The notes under the pieces are model-generated. The model made no database searches. It worked only from the letters and a program-made list of their open reading frames with translations, and was not told the origin of the DNA. A stretch of 32,115 nt of DNA from an uncultured Parvularculaceae bacterium (lineage in GTDB: Bacteria > Pseudomonadota > Alphaproteobacteria > Caulobacterales > Parvularculaceae), in NCBI GenBank assembly GCA_938010655.1, contig CALLVA010000167.1:1-32115 (forward strand), given 5' to 3'. Made by a program: the position numbers and the translations under genes. Below are positions 8,097 through 16,198 of this stretch, one piece after another. Position 1 is the first letter of the stretch. Every line of letters starts with the position of its first letter.

Positions 8097-9728
8097 ATGT
8101 CTAAAACATCCCTTCTTTTCGCGGTGATTTCAATTGCTGCATTCGGTTGCGAAACACTTCCCGCCTCTTCAACAAATGATCCCAATTCAAAAGCTATTGT
8201 AAAAGCCGCCGCCCCCTCAAAAGAGCTCGACCTCTCAACTGCATCACTGCAAGACATTGCTGTTGCTATTGAAGCGGGTGATATCACATCGCGCGAAATC
8301 ACCGCTGCCTATTTGGCGCGGATAGCTGAGATTGATGAGGGTTTACAATCGGTATTGACGATAAACCCAAATGCGCTGGATGACGCCAAAGACTTAGATG
8401 CGATGTTGGCGGCGGGTCAAAAAAAGGGGCCGCTCCATGGAGTTCCCATCCTTCTTAAAGATAATATAGAAACAGCCGACCCCATGCCAACAACGGCTGG
8501 TGCATATGCTCTTGCTGAAAATATGACGGGGCGTGACGCTCCATTAGTTGCGCGCCTGCGCAGCAACGGAGCTGTTATTCTTGGGAAGACAAATCTTTCT
8601 CAATGGGCAAACTTCCGTTCCGAGGGATCAATTTCAGGCTGGTCAGCCATTGGGGGCCAGGTGCGCAATCCCCATGCGCTAGATCGCTCCCCTTGCGGAT
8701 CATCTTCAGGCAGCGGCGCCGCCACCAGCGCGTCTCTCGCCGCAGCGACGATTGGCACAGAAACAAATGGCTCAATCATTTGCCCGTCTTCTATGCAAGG
8801 CATTGTTGGGTTTAAACCAACGGTAGGGCTTGTCTCTCAAGATTTAATTATTCCCATATCACATACACAAGATACTGCTGGCCCCATGACAAGAACAGTC
8901 ACGGATGCTGCCATCATGCTTTCTTCGATGGCGGACCCTGCACATCCTGCATTTAAGACGGATTTCACAAAAGACTTTTCCAAGAACGCCCTACAAGGAA
9001 AACGCATTGGCGTTTTGCGCTTTGCACAGGGCAATCGCCCGGAAATATCCAGTTTATTTGAGGCTTCCCTATCCCAGTTAGAAGAAGCAGGCGCTATTCT
9101 CGTCGACATAGAAAAATATGATGTAGCCCCAACATTTTGGGAAGAAAGCTATCATGTGCTCAAAGTTGAATTTGCAGAAGGTATCAATTCATATTTAGCC
9201 AATACGCCCAACACTGTCACGACACGGACTTTGGAACAATTAGTTACCTTTAACGAAGAAACAGAAACGGATGAGCTTCAGCTTTTCAATCAAGATATCT
9301 TCACTGGTTCTTTGGAAGCGGCATCTCAACCCAAAAAGAAGTATGAGGACGCGCTTGAAAATGTATTAAAAGCGACGCGGCAAAACGGTATCGATAAAAT
9401 GCTCGCCGATCATGAGGTCGATTTACTTGTTGCACCTTCCACCAATCCAGCCTTTTTAATTGATCCCGTTTTTGGCGATAGTTATCAAGGCGGCGTGGGC
9501 GCGGGATGGATTGCTGCTATTGCTGGCTATCCGCACTTAACAGTACCTATGGGCCAAATGCGAGGCTTGCCCGTTGGCTTATCCATTATTGCTGGAGCAA
9601 ACCAAGATCAAGACGTTTTAAAAGCTGGGTTTGTTTTTGAACAGAAGAGTCAAAAATTCACGCCTCCCACTTTTCTAAAAACAATTGATGATCTGCCGAG
9701 CATAAAAAATGCCCTCCAGGCGGAGTGA
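8097..9728 (+). CDS. Amidase-signature hydrolase, predicted lipoprotein
   Basis: A 543-residue amidase-signature enzyme. The Ser-cisSer-Lys triad is present: Lys121 in VPILLKDNIET, the cis-Ser in CGSSSGSGAA (residues 200-209), and the nucleophile Ser226 in GTETNGSIICPSS. The family hydrolyses carboxylic amides; it includes GatA, but this protein has no gatB or gatC beside it, and its N-terminus is a signal peptide with the lipobox AFGC at residues 15-18. It is therefore predicted to be a periplasmic lipid-anchored amidase rather than part of the tRNA amidotransferase. The substrate is unknown. The start has AGGAG 7 bases upstream. It lies between the DUF937 terminator and hslV and appears to be a separate transcription unit. 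Confidence 0.88.
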   Translation: MSKTSLLFAVISIAAFGCETLPASSTNDPNSKAIVKAAAPSKELDLSTASLQDIAVAIEAGDITSREITAAYLARIAEIDEGLQSVLTINPNALDDAKDLDAMLAAGQKKGPLHGVPILLKDNIETADPMPTTAGAYALAENMTGRDAPLVARLRSNGAVILGKTNLSQWANFRSEGSISGWSAIGGQVRNPHALDRSPCGSSSGSGAATSASLAAATIGTETNGSIICPSSMQGIVGFKPTVGLVSQDLIIPISHTQDTAGPMTRTVTDAAIMLSSMADPAHPAFKTDFTKDFSKNALQGKRIGVLRFAQGNRPEISSLFEASLSQLEEAGAILVDIEKYDVAPTFWEESYHVLKVEFAEGINSYLANTPNTVTTRTLEQLVTFNEETETDELQLFNQDIFTGSLEAASQPKKKYEDALENVLKATRQNGIDKMLADHEVDLLVAPSTNPAFLIDPVFGDSYQGGVGAGWIAAIAGYPHLTVPMGQMRGLPVGLSIIAGANQDQDVLKAGFVFEQKSQKFTPPTFLKTIDDLPSIKNALQAE

Positions 9729-9797
9729 TATAGCTTGACCCCAGCGAGGCAACAGGCTCTTTAGCCCTACATTGTTTCACAAAGTTAGGAGCCTCCC

Positions 9798-10376
9798 ATG
9801 TCTCACTTTTCTGGTTCTGATAGCCCTGTCATGCACGGCACCACCATTCTTGCCGTGCGCCGAAATGGCCAAGTGGCTGTTGGCGGCGATGGACAAGTCT
9901 CCCTTGGCCAAACTGTGATGAAAGGCGATGCGCGAAAAGTCCGCCGCATTGGAGGGGGCAATGTAATCACAGGGTTTGCTGGCGCCACGGCAGATGCTTT
10001 TACCCTTCTTGAACGTCTGGAAAGCAAACTCGAGCAATATCCCACGCAATTGACCAGAGCCTGCGTCGACCTTGCTAAAGACTGGCGCACCGACAGATAT
10101 TTGCGCCGCTTGGAAGCTATGATGATTGTGGCGGATAAAGATGTGACGCTCATGCTCTCTGGCATAGGGGATGTGTTTGAACCAGAGCAGCTTGATGATA
10201 CGAAAAAAGGCGGTGTCATCGCCATTGGCTCTGGTGGGAATTATGCGCAATCAGCAGCCTTAGCGCTTTATGAAAACACAGATCTTACGGCAGAAGAGAT
10301 CGTCAAAAAAGCAATGGCCATCGCCGGAAAAATTTGCGTTTATACAAATGACAGCCTGACCCTTGAGGTCATTTAG
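9798..10376 (+). CDS. hslV: ATP-dependent protease peptidase subunit HslV
   Basis: A 192-residue proteasome-beta-like threonine peptidase that forms the core of the HslUV (ClpQY) protease in the cytosol. The catalytic N-terminal threonine of the mature enzyme is the first Thr of [13 protein letters not shown] (residue 15), so a 14-residue propeptide must be removed. [14 protein letters not shown] and the glycine-rich [16 protein letters not shown] are conserved. The start at 9798 has TAGGAG 6-11 bases upstream. The ATPase gene hslU is not adjacent but lies 2.3 kb away beyond two minus-strand glycosyltransferase genes. The stop overlaps the stop of the convergent glycosyltransferase gene by 4 bases. 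Confidence 0.96.
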   Translation: MSHFSGSDSPVMHGTTILAVRRNGQVAVGGDGQVSLGQTVMKGDARKVRRIGGGNVITGFAGATADAFTLLERLESKLEQYPTQLTRACVDLAKDWRTDRYLRRLEAMMIVADKDVTLMLSGIGDVFEPEQLDDTKKGGVIAIGSGGNYAQSAALALYENTDLTAEEIVKKAMAIAGKICVYTNDSLTLEVI

Positions 10377-11284
10377 TCCCGCTCTTTGCCTATACCACTT
10401 CCCACAATCATGGAGTGATATAAGCCTGCCATCCAATATAGACCGCCAATTGCAAAAAGAGGACTGATCAGGAAAGTCTTCAATTTTTGAGGCGTTGTTT
10501 GATACCGCATATGGCGCGCGAGAATACGAATGATTTTGAACCCCGAAACAAAGGGGAGCAATAAGAATAAAATGATCTTTTTGATTTTTGATTTATGGGC
10601 ATACCGAATAAAATATAAGTTTTTGCCATTGATATAAATTTTACGCATGACTTTTTTCATAGGCGAGTCTTGAATTTGAAGACCCAGCAAATCTGGCGTG
10701 AACATTAATTTTTCACCGCTGCGCAAAAGCCGCTCTGTCAATTCCGTATCTTGCATGCGCGGAATGTCTTTGAAGCCACCACAGCCAATAAATGTTTCCC
10801 GGTCAAATGCCATCAAGGCTGAACTCAAATTCGACCGTGGAAAAACAGGGCGTCCTTTTTGGGATTCGTGGTTGAAAAAATAATGTTCAAGATATGATGC
10901 TGTTGTGGAACTTACCTCTTCATTGAGCTCAAGGGCTCCCCCAAAAATTCTGTTTCCTTGCTGATAAAACTGCCACGCAGCCTCAAGCGCCTTGGGTGCC
11001 AGAACAACATCTGCATCGACAAATATCATCAAATCCCCAGATGCAATTTGAGCCCCTATATTCCGCCCTTTGCCGGGGTTAAACCGCGTTGCTTCATGGT
11101 GAAACTTAACAAATGAAAAATCAGCACAAATATTTTGAACAGCATCACTTTCCGAACAATCCACAACAATCACTTCATATAAAAGTGTCGTCTGTTGCTC
11201 TGCTAAGGCTTTCAGCGTATTTGGCAAGTTTTCTTGTGCATTATAGCTTGGTATGATTATCGAAATATTCATGACTGGAAACAT
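10373..11284 (-). CDS. Family 2 glycosyltransferase
   Basis: A 303-residue GT-A fold glycosyltransferase. The N-terminal [13 protein letters not shown] begins the nucleotide-sugar-binding fold, and the metal-binding DXD is in [13 protein letters not shown] conserved [16 protein letters not shown] segment (about residues 180-195) matches the acceptor/catalytic ED region of GT2 enzymes. Two hydrophobic segments near the C-terminus ([15 protein letters not shown] and [17 protein letters not shown]) suggest membrane association. It probably adds a sugar to a surface polysaccharide or lipid-linked glycan; the acceptor is unknown. Start 11284 is uncertain because no good ribosome binding site is seen; ATG 11272 (MNISIII) fits the fold equally well. 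It lies 19 bases downstream of the GT4 gene in the same operon. The DNA at about 10560-10680 is visibly AT-richer than the flanking hsl genes. Confidence 0.88.
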   Translation of the reverse strand: MFPVMNISIIIPSYNAQENLPNTLKALAEQQTTLLYEVIVVDCSESDAVQNICADFSFVKFHHEATRFNPGKGRNIGAQIASGDLMIFVDADVVLAPKALEAAWQFYQQGNRIFGGALELNEEVSSTTASYLEHYFFNHESQKGRPVFPRSNLSSALMAFDRETFIGCGGFKDIPRMQDTELTERLLRSGEKLMFTPDLLGLQIQDSPMKKVMRKIYINGKNLYFIRYAHKSKIKKIILFLLLPFVSGFKIIRILARHMRYQTTPQKLKTFLISPLFAIGGLYWMAGLYHSMIVGSGIGKERD

Positions 11285-11303
11285 ACTTTAATTTGTAAAC
11301 GGA

Positions 11304-12491
11304 TTATGACTGAAAGATTTTTAGGCGCTGTTGAACAACTTTTTCGATATTAAATTGATCATCTATCAAGGCCCGTGCCTTGTCTATTTTAGCTTTGTCA
11401 GCCTTGAAAGCTTGAAGCGCGTCTGCCAAAGCTGTTGCATCTTTTTCTGGTACCAAAACGCCTGTATCATCCCGCACCAACTCAGGTATGCCTGAATGTG
11501 CCGTGCCGATGACCGGCACACCACTTGCCATCGCTTCCATCAACACAACAGGTATCCCCTCCATTTCGCCGCTTTCGCTCGTCACTGAGGGGACGACAAC
11601 AACATCTGCCGCAAGCATTTTTGATTGTACTTCTGACATCGGCGCATGGCCCGGCAATTTTACGATGTCTTGCATTTTCAAGGTTGAGATTTGGGCTTTG
11701 ACATCATCATGTAATGGGCCAGAGCCTAAGATTTCCACGTCAAGCTCTACGCCGCGCTGCGCCAAAATATCTGCTGCATCGACGAGATACTTAAATCCCT
11801 TCTTCTCAACAAAACGTCCTACGGCCAATACTTTCAGCGGATTGTGCGGTGGCACAAACTCCCGTTTGATAAATTGATCCATCACCATGCCACATCGGAC
11901 AACCTTGGATTTATCCTGACACGGATGAACGTCACTATAATAATCAATGTTAAACTGAGAAATCATCAGCAAATTTTTTGCTTCGCGTAATTTTGAGGCC
12001 AAGGCATCCACATGGGGCAGATCGCGCTCTCCAGCGGAATGCACTGTGACGCTATAAGGCGCGTTGCTTAATAATGATGCAAACATGGCGATGGAGCTTG
12101 AAACGTTCAAAAAATGCGCATGTATGTGAGTTACGTCCTCACGCTCAAACTGAGATGCAAAGCGTGCAGCGACCATTAAGTGATACAAGACTTTTAAACG
12201 ACGTTTCAAAGAGCCATTTTTTGAGGAAAGGGCAATCCCAATACCTTTGAAATATTTCCCAGGCTTCGTGATCAGATATTTCACATTCGCCAAAAATGTT
12301 GCCACGGGGGCAATGGGATAAAGATAAGTTGTCTCGTCTACCAAGTCTTTTGCGTCATCCGCGCAAGCCGTATCTTGGCGCACCCCAAAAAGCGACACGC
12401 CGTGACCTTGCTTGCGCAATTCCCGAATTTCCCGTCGGATAAAAGTATGGGAAGGTGTCCCAAAACAGGTCGTGAGGTAAACAAGCTTCAT
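11304..12491 (-). CDS. Family 4 glycosyltransferase
   Basis: A 395-residue GT-B fold retaining glycosyltransferase. The N-terminal domain starts LVYLTTCFGTPSHTFIRREI, a pattern seen in colanic-acid/exopolysaccharide GT4 enzymes, with the HIHAHFLN segment near residue 125. The C-terminal donor-binding domain has KVLAVGRFVEKKGFKYLVDA and the EX7E motif in the stretch SESGEMEGIPVVLMEAMASG (about residues 300-320). It likely transfers a hexose to a growing surface glycan at the cytoplasmic face; donor and acceptor are unknown. It is the first gene of a two-gene operon with the GT2 gene, transcribed away from hslU, and a good sigma70-like promoter lies 30 bases upstream of the start. Confidence 0.9.
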   Translation of the reverse strand: MKLVYLTTCFGTPSHTFIRREIRELRKQGHGVSLFGVRQDTACADDAKDLVDETTYLYPIAPVATFLANVKYLITKPGKYFKGIGIALSSKNGSLKRRLKVLYHLMVAARFASQFEREDVTHIHAHFLNVSSSIAMFASLLSNAPYSVTVHSAGERDLPHVDALASKLREAKNLLMISQFNIDYYSDVHPCQDKSKVVRCGMVMDQFIKREFVPPHNPLKVLAVGRFVEKKGFKYLVDAADILAQRGVELDVEILGSGPLHDDVKAQISTLKMQDIVKLPGHAPMSEVQSKMLAADVVVVPSVTSESGEMEGIPVVLMEAMASGVPVIGTAHSGIPELVRDDTGVLVPEKDATALADALQAFKADKAKIDKARALIDDQFNIEKVVQQRLKIFQS

Positions 12492-12521
12492 TCAAGTTCC
12501 AAAATGCAACAACTGTGGCGG

Positions 12522-12549
12522 CTTATATGCCATAGTTTGCATGTGTCAC
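12522..12549 (-). promoter_or_regulatory. Sigma70-type promoter for the glycosyltransferase pair
   Basis: On the minus strand GTGACA (complement of 12544-12549) and TATAAG (complement of 12522-12527) match the -35 and -10 consensus at 5 of 6 positions each, with a 16-base spacer. The -10 lies 30 bases upstream of the GT4 start codon at 12491. This supports independent transcription of the glycosyltransferase operon. Confidence 0.5.
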
Positions 12550-12676
12550 ACCATTTAGTTGATTTTAGACCCAAAACCTTTTTTTAGCGGGAAGTTTTCC
12601 CATAAGGTCATTGCCAGTGCCCATAAAAACCTTAAATACGGCGTCACTCACCATCTTAACTTTTTAAAGGCCCCTT

Positions 12677-13987
12677 ATGACTTCTTTCTCCCCGCGCGAA
12701 ATTGTTTCAGAGCTAGACCGGTTTATTATTGGCCAAAACAAAGCCAAGCGGGCCGTGGCTGTGGCGCTGCGCAACAGGTGGCGGCGGCGGCAACTTCAAG
12801 GCAGTTTGAAAGAAGAAGTCACTCCGAAAAATATTCTGATGATTGGGCCGACAGGCGTTGGCAAAACAGAAATATCCCGCCGCTTGGCCAAGCTGGCCGG
12901 GTCGCCTTTTATTAAAGTAGAAGCAACGAAATTCACTGAAGTAGGCTATGTGGGTCGGGATGTTGAATCGATCATTCGAGATTTGATGGAAATTTCTATC
13001 GGCTTAATGCGCGACAAAAAGCGCGAAGAGGTGAAAACCAGAGCTCATGGGGCCGCTGAAGATCGGGTGCTGGAAGCATTGGTTGGCGAAAACGCCAGCG
13101 AAGCTACTCGGCAAACCTTCCGCAAAAAACTCCGCGAAGGAGACCTGGACGACAGAGAAATTGAAATAGATCTGCCAGATACAGGCAAAGGCGGCATGCC
13201 CACTTTTGATGTTCCCGGAATGCCCGGTGCTCAAATGGGCATGATCAATATTTCTGACATGATGGGCAAAGCCTTTGGCACGCCGCGCAAGACCAAAAAA
13301 GTTCGAGTAAAAGACGCCTATGAACCTTTGCTCGCAGAAGAAGGCGACAAGCTTGTTGATGATGAAAGCTTAACTCAAGAGGCTTTGGAAGCGGTTGAAA
13401 ATGATGGCATCGTCTTTTTGGATGAAATTGACAAAGTATGCCGGTCTTCTGAAAAATCTGGCGCGGATGTTTCCCGCGAAGGCGTGCAACGAGATCTATT
13501 GCCCTTAATTGAAGGGTCCACCGTCCCCACAAAGTATGGCCCGGTTAAAACTGATCATATTCTATTTATTGCGTCTGGCGCATTCCACATTGCCAAGCCT
13601 GCGGACCTGCTACCGGAATTGCAGGGTCGTTTGCCCATTCGTGTGGAGCTTGAGGCCCTGACAAAAGAAGACTTTAAGCGCATCCTGACGGAGACTGAAG
13701 CGGCCCTCATCAAGCAATATGTGGCATTGATGGCTACAGAAGGGCTGACTTTGGATTTTACGGATGGCGGGATCGACGCCATTGCTGACCTTGCAGCACA
13801 GGTGAACGTTTCTGTCGAAAATATTGGGGCCAGACGCCTTGCCACAATTATGGAAAAAGTGCTTGAGGAAATTTCCTTTGATGCGGCGGATAAATCCGGC
13901 GAAACCATCGAAGTGACGAGAGAATTTGTCGAAACCAATATTGGCGATCTGGCTCGAAATACTGATTTATCAAAATTTATCCTTTAA
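12677..13987 (+). CDS. hslU: HslUV protease ATPase subunit HslU
   Basis: A 436-residue AAA+ unfoldase that feeds substrates to HslV. The N-terminal [35 protein letters not shown] is diagnostic. Walker A is GPTGVGKT (residues 57-64), followed by the pore motif in [15 protein letters not shown]. Walker B is VFLDEIDK, with Asp249 and Glu250. The sensor-2 region [17 protein letters not shown] and the C-terminal NTDLSKFIL tail, which inserts into HslV, are present. Length is normal for the family. AAAGG lies 6-10 bases upstream of the start. Because hslV is separated by two opposite-strand genes, hslU must use its own promoter in 12492-12676, so subunit balance cannot rely on one transcript. Confidence 0.96.
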   Translation: MTSFSPREIVSELDRFIIGQNKAKRAVAVALRNRWRRRQLQGSLKEEVTPKNILMIGPTGVGKTEISRRLAKLAGSPFIKVEATKFTEVGYVGRDVESIIRDLMEISIGLMRDKKREEVKTRAHGAAEDRVLEALVGENASEATRQTFRKKLREGDLDDREIEIDLPDTGKGGMPTFDVPGMPGAQMGMINISDMMGKAFGTPRKTKKVRVKDAYEPLLAEEGDKLVDDESLTQEALEAVENDGIVFLDEIDKVCRSSEKSGADVSREGVQRDLLPLIEGSTVPTKYGPVKTDHILFIASGAFHIAKPADLLPELQGRLPIRVELEALTKEDFKRILTETEAALIKQYVALMATEGLTLDFTDGGIDAIADLAAQVNVSVENIGARRLATIMEKVLEEISFDAADKSGETIEVTREFVETNIGDLARNTDLSKFIL

Positions 13988-14059
13988 TTACAATATCTTG
14001 CCCGTTGTTGCCCAGAGTCCCCACTTTAGCAGGAGAACACCTGCCGGGACTGGTACTTT

Positions 14060-14090
14060 CGTTAAGAGGTGGTAAACTATTTCCTTAACG
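14060..14090. repeat. Inverted repeat / candidate operator upstream of the prephenate-dehydratase-like gene
   Basis: CGTTAAG (14060-14066) and CTTAACG (14084-14090) are a perfect 7-base inverted repeat with a 17-base spacer, 66 bases upstream of the next start codon. The left arm also begins TTAA-N7-TAAA (14062-14076 region), one mismatch short in the second half-site from a CtrA box. A DNA-binding site for a dimeric or cell-cycle regulator is possible; this is inference. Confidence 0.4.
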
Positions 14091-14155
14091 ATATTTTGTG
14101 ACTGCCCTTTTGGCAGCGCTGATCAGGGGATGTCACTTCGGGGGCAGACAGATTT

Positions 14156-15520
14156 ATGGCAGATGGATTTGATAGAAACACGAATAGAGGCAAAGGCTTA
14201 ATCGCTTTTACTCATGAAGAGCACGGGCTTGGCGCAAAAGCGGCACAGAACTATTCAAATTCGACCGCCCGCAGCACACCGCGCTCGACACCTGCTGATA
14301 CTTTTACCTCTTTGATCAGCAAACATGTTGATACGGCCATTGTGCCGATTGAAAACGACATTGGCGGATATAACACGAACACCCTGCTTTCCCTGATTGA
14401 TTTCAAGGGATATGAAATCAAAAAAGATGTTTCGAGTCAGGACCGTTATGTTCTGGCTGTGCCTTATGCTCAGGTCATGGAATTATCGGAATCTTCTTTT
14501 TCATCTTCATTCAGCAAAAATCTAACCGTTGGTAATTTGCCAAGAGATATGCAAACGCAAGAAGCTTTGCGCCGTCGCATCAGCTCTGTTTTTGTTTCAT
14601 CTGATGCGCAAAGCCGATGTGGTCCTGCCCTTGATGGTCTTCGGGCTGAAGGCATGGACATTAAACCTATCCCAAATGGAGCAGACCCATATCGCTTTGG
14701 CGTGAAGACGGGTTTTGATAGCCTCGATAGAGATCGTATTATTGAAACACATCACAGCGATGCGACAGGCGATAATATGCGCGTTAGCAAGATGCGTGGC
14801 TCCAATTATACAAAAAGCTTAAACGCTGTTTTGCTCCCCTTTGATCAAGCGACGCTTGGTATGCGGAGTTTGAATGCTGAAGAAACGTCAAAACATGTTA
14901 GTTTTGGAGAGAGCGATTACATCATCATTGAGGATCGCCTTGAGGGTGAACAGGATATCAATACACGTTTCCTCGCTGTTGGCCGCGCCAAACCAAATCA
15001 GATTAGTTTGGGCCGCAAAATTGCTTATACGCTTTTTGGCTGGACCCCTTATTGGCGGCCTGAGGTAGCGGAATATACAAAACGTTCTGGCCCGCTTCAC
15101 AAAGCTTTTAATGATCGCAAAGGAGACGAAAAAAATATTCGTGTTCTTATTAAAGCAAGTTCTGCTGGGCGCAATGTTACGGATATCTCGGCATTGTCTC
15201 GCGAAATAGCGAAGCAAGGATTGAATTATTCAATCGTACCAATTGCAGATCGTCCTGATGTACCAACTGTTTTTGAGGTTGAACTTAAGTCTCGCAAACA
15301 AATTGATTATTTAGGGGATGTTTTGGAGTTTGCCTTCCGGGATCACCACGGTTGGAAAGCAAAAGTTTTGGGCATGTATCCAACAAGCTCCGCCATGATC
15401 GGCAACAAGCCGGCAAAAGTGCATAATCCATTTATCCGACCTATTTATATCACCATTGCAACAGGGGCGATCATTTATGCTGTTGTTGAATATGTTCGTT
15501 TTAAAATGAATGGTGGCTAA
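14156..15520 (+). CDS. Diverged prephenate dehydratase/ACT-like protein with C-terminal membrane helix
   Basis: A 454-residue protein that reads as a strongly diverged prephenate dehydratase. LIAFTHEEHGLGAKAAQNY (15-33) aligns by eye with the family's GPEGTFSEEAA start. AIVPIENDIGG (61-71) matches the VPIENSxxG motif with Asp for Ser. VSSDAQSRCGPAL recalls the SHPQALAQC region, and DINTRFLAVG keeps the family's catalytic TRF triplet (Thr270-Phe272). Residues about 328-411 resemble the PheA-type ACT domain and end in VLGMYPTS, close to the typical VLGSYP. The GALV and ESRP phenylalanine-binding motifs are replaced by AGRN and ADRP. A hydrophobic helix (430-447) with a short basic tail anchors the C-terminus, which is unusual for this soluble enzyme. 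It may be catalytically altered or regulatory. The start has only a weak ribosome binding site. It stands alone between hslU and a bidirectional terminator. Confidence 0.65.
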   Translation: MADGFDRNTNRGKGLIAFTHEEHGLGAKAAQNYSNSTARSTPRSTPADTFTSLISKHVDTAIVPIENDIGGYNTNTLLSLIDFKGYEIKKDVSSQDRYVLAVPYAQVMELSESSFSSSFSKNLTVGNLPRDMQTQEALRRRISSVFVSSDAQSRCGPALDGLRAEGMDIKPIPNGADPYRFGVKTGFDSLDRDRIIETHHSDATGDNMRVSKMRGSNYTKSLNAVLLPFDQATLGMRSLNAEETSKHVSFGESDYIIIEDRLEGEQDINTRFLAVGRAKPNQISLGRKIAYTLFGWTPYWRPEVAEYTKRSGPLHKAFNDRKGDEKNIRVLIKASSAGRNVTDISALSREIAKQGLNYSIVPIADRPDVPTVFEVELKSRKQIDYLGDVLEFAFRDHHGWKAKVLGMYPTSSAMIGNKPAKVHNPFIRPIYITIATGAIIYAVVEYVRFKMNGG

Positions 15521-15541
15521 ACAAAATTGTTTATCCAAATC

Positions 15542-15571
15542 AAAAAGCCTCGCCCCGCGCGGGGCTTTTTT
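15542..15571. terminator. Bidirectional intrinsic terminator
   Basis: AAAAAGCC (15542-15549) pairs with GGCTTTTT, around a GC-rich self-complementary core (15552-15565), and T-runs are seen on both strands. It lies between the convergent prephenate-dehydratase-like and Smr genes and can serve both. Confidence 0.8.
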
Positions 15572-15578
15572 GTGCTTA

Positions 15579-16184
15579 TCATTTTTTTAGAAAAACGTAA
15601 AAAGCCCCCGCGCCGCCATGGCGTTGATGGGCTTGTGAGACGCTGGCAATATGATGACTTAAGGGGCCATCAACCCAATCGAGAAAACGGCGTCGCAGGA
15701 CACCCCGCGGCGCTTCATGCAGGGGCAAATTTCGCGCTTCAGGAGGGCCTTTGCCCGTAATGACCAACACGCATTTATTTTGATGGATTTTCGCTTGGTT
15801 TAAAAAAAGCTGGAGCCGTTGAAAAGCTTGCTCTTGCGTTAATCCATGCAGGTCTAATGTAGCATCAATATTGCGTCGCCCTCTTGAGACACGCTTCGCT
15901 TGACGAGGGTCCCCTGCCCCAACAAGGCTATGCTGCAAAGGAGACAGAGACGCTTTTACATCGTTCAGTGTCAGCAAGGGTTTAGAATATTGTTTGCGTG
16001 GGGGTTTTGAGACCAATGTATGAGGCGCATTTTGATCTTCGCAGGCTGTCAGATGCGCATGGCTTGAAGGGTCGCCTTGTGTAATAGGTTCTACATCTTT
16101 AGTGACTTTTTGCCAGAGAGACGTTTCTTCACTCGACAGAATACGCTTAGACCTTGCCTTAGAAGTTTTCTGTTTCTTTGGCAT
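15579..16184 (-). CDS. Smr-domain protein (MutS2/Smr family)
   Basis: About 201 residues. The N-terminal half is lysine/serine-rich and low in hydrophobicity, probably disordered. The C-terminal half is an Smr domain: ATLDLHGLTQEQAFQRLQLFL with the LDxHG motif, VLVITGKG, and HQRHGGAGAFYVFL with the terminal GGxGAxYV motif. Smr domains have nicking endonuclease or RNA-cleaving activity in several proteins; the role of the alphaproteobacterial stand-alone form is not established. ATG 16184 is preferred, while an in-frame GTG at 16196 would start two bases after the mltA stop. It is the last gene of the minus-strand operon Tim44-like / mltA / smr. Confidence 0.88.
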   Translation of the reverse strand: MPKKQKTSKARSKRILSSEETSLWQKVTKDVEPITQGDPSSHAHLTACEDQNAPHTLVSKPPRKQYSKPLLTLNDVKASLSPLQHSLVGAGDPRQAKRVSRGRRNIDATLDLHGLTQEQAFQRLQLFLNQAKIHQNKCVLVITGKGPPEARNLPLHEAPRGVLRRRFLDWVDGPLSHHIASVSQAHQRHGGAGAFYVFLKK

Positions 16185-16198
16185 TTTGTTGACCACGG

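Noticed and set aside
9735-9773. Possible heat-shock (RpoH) promoter before hslV, TTGACC at 9735-9740
   Set aside because: The only -10-like segment (near 9767-9773) is about 27 bases away, too far for a normal spacer.
9773-9780. TGTTTCAC, half of a parS site, upstream of hslV
   Set aside because: The second half (AAAGTTAG) does not match, so it is a chance half-site.
12640-12670. TTAACTTTTTAA before hslU as a CtrA box
   Set aside because: The half-sites are only 4 bases apart instead of 7.
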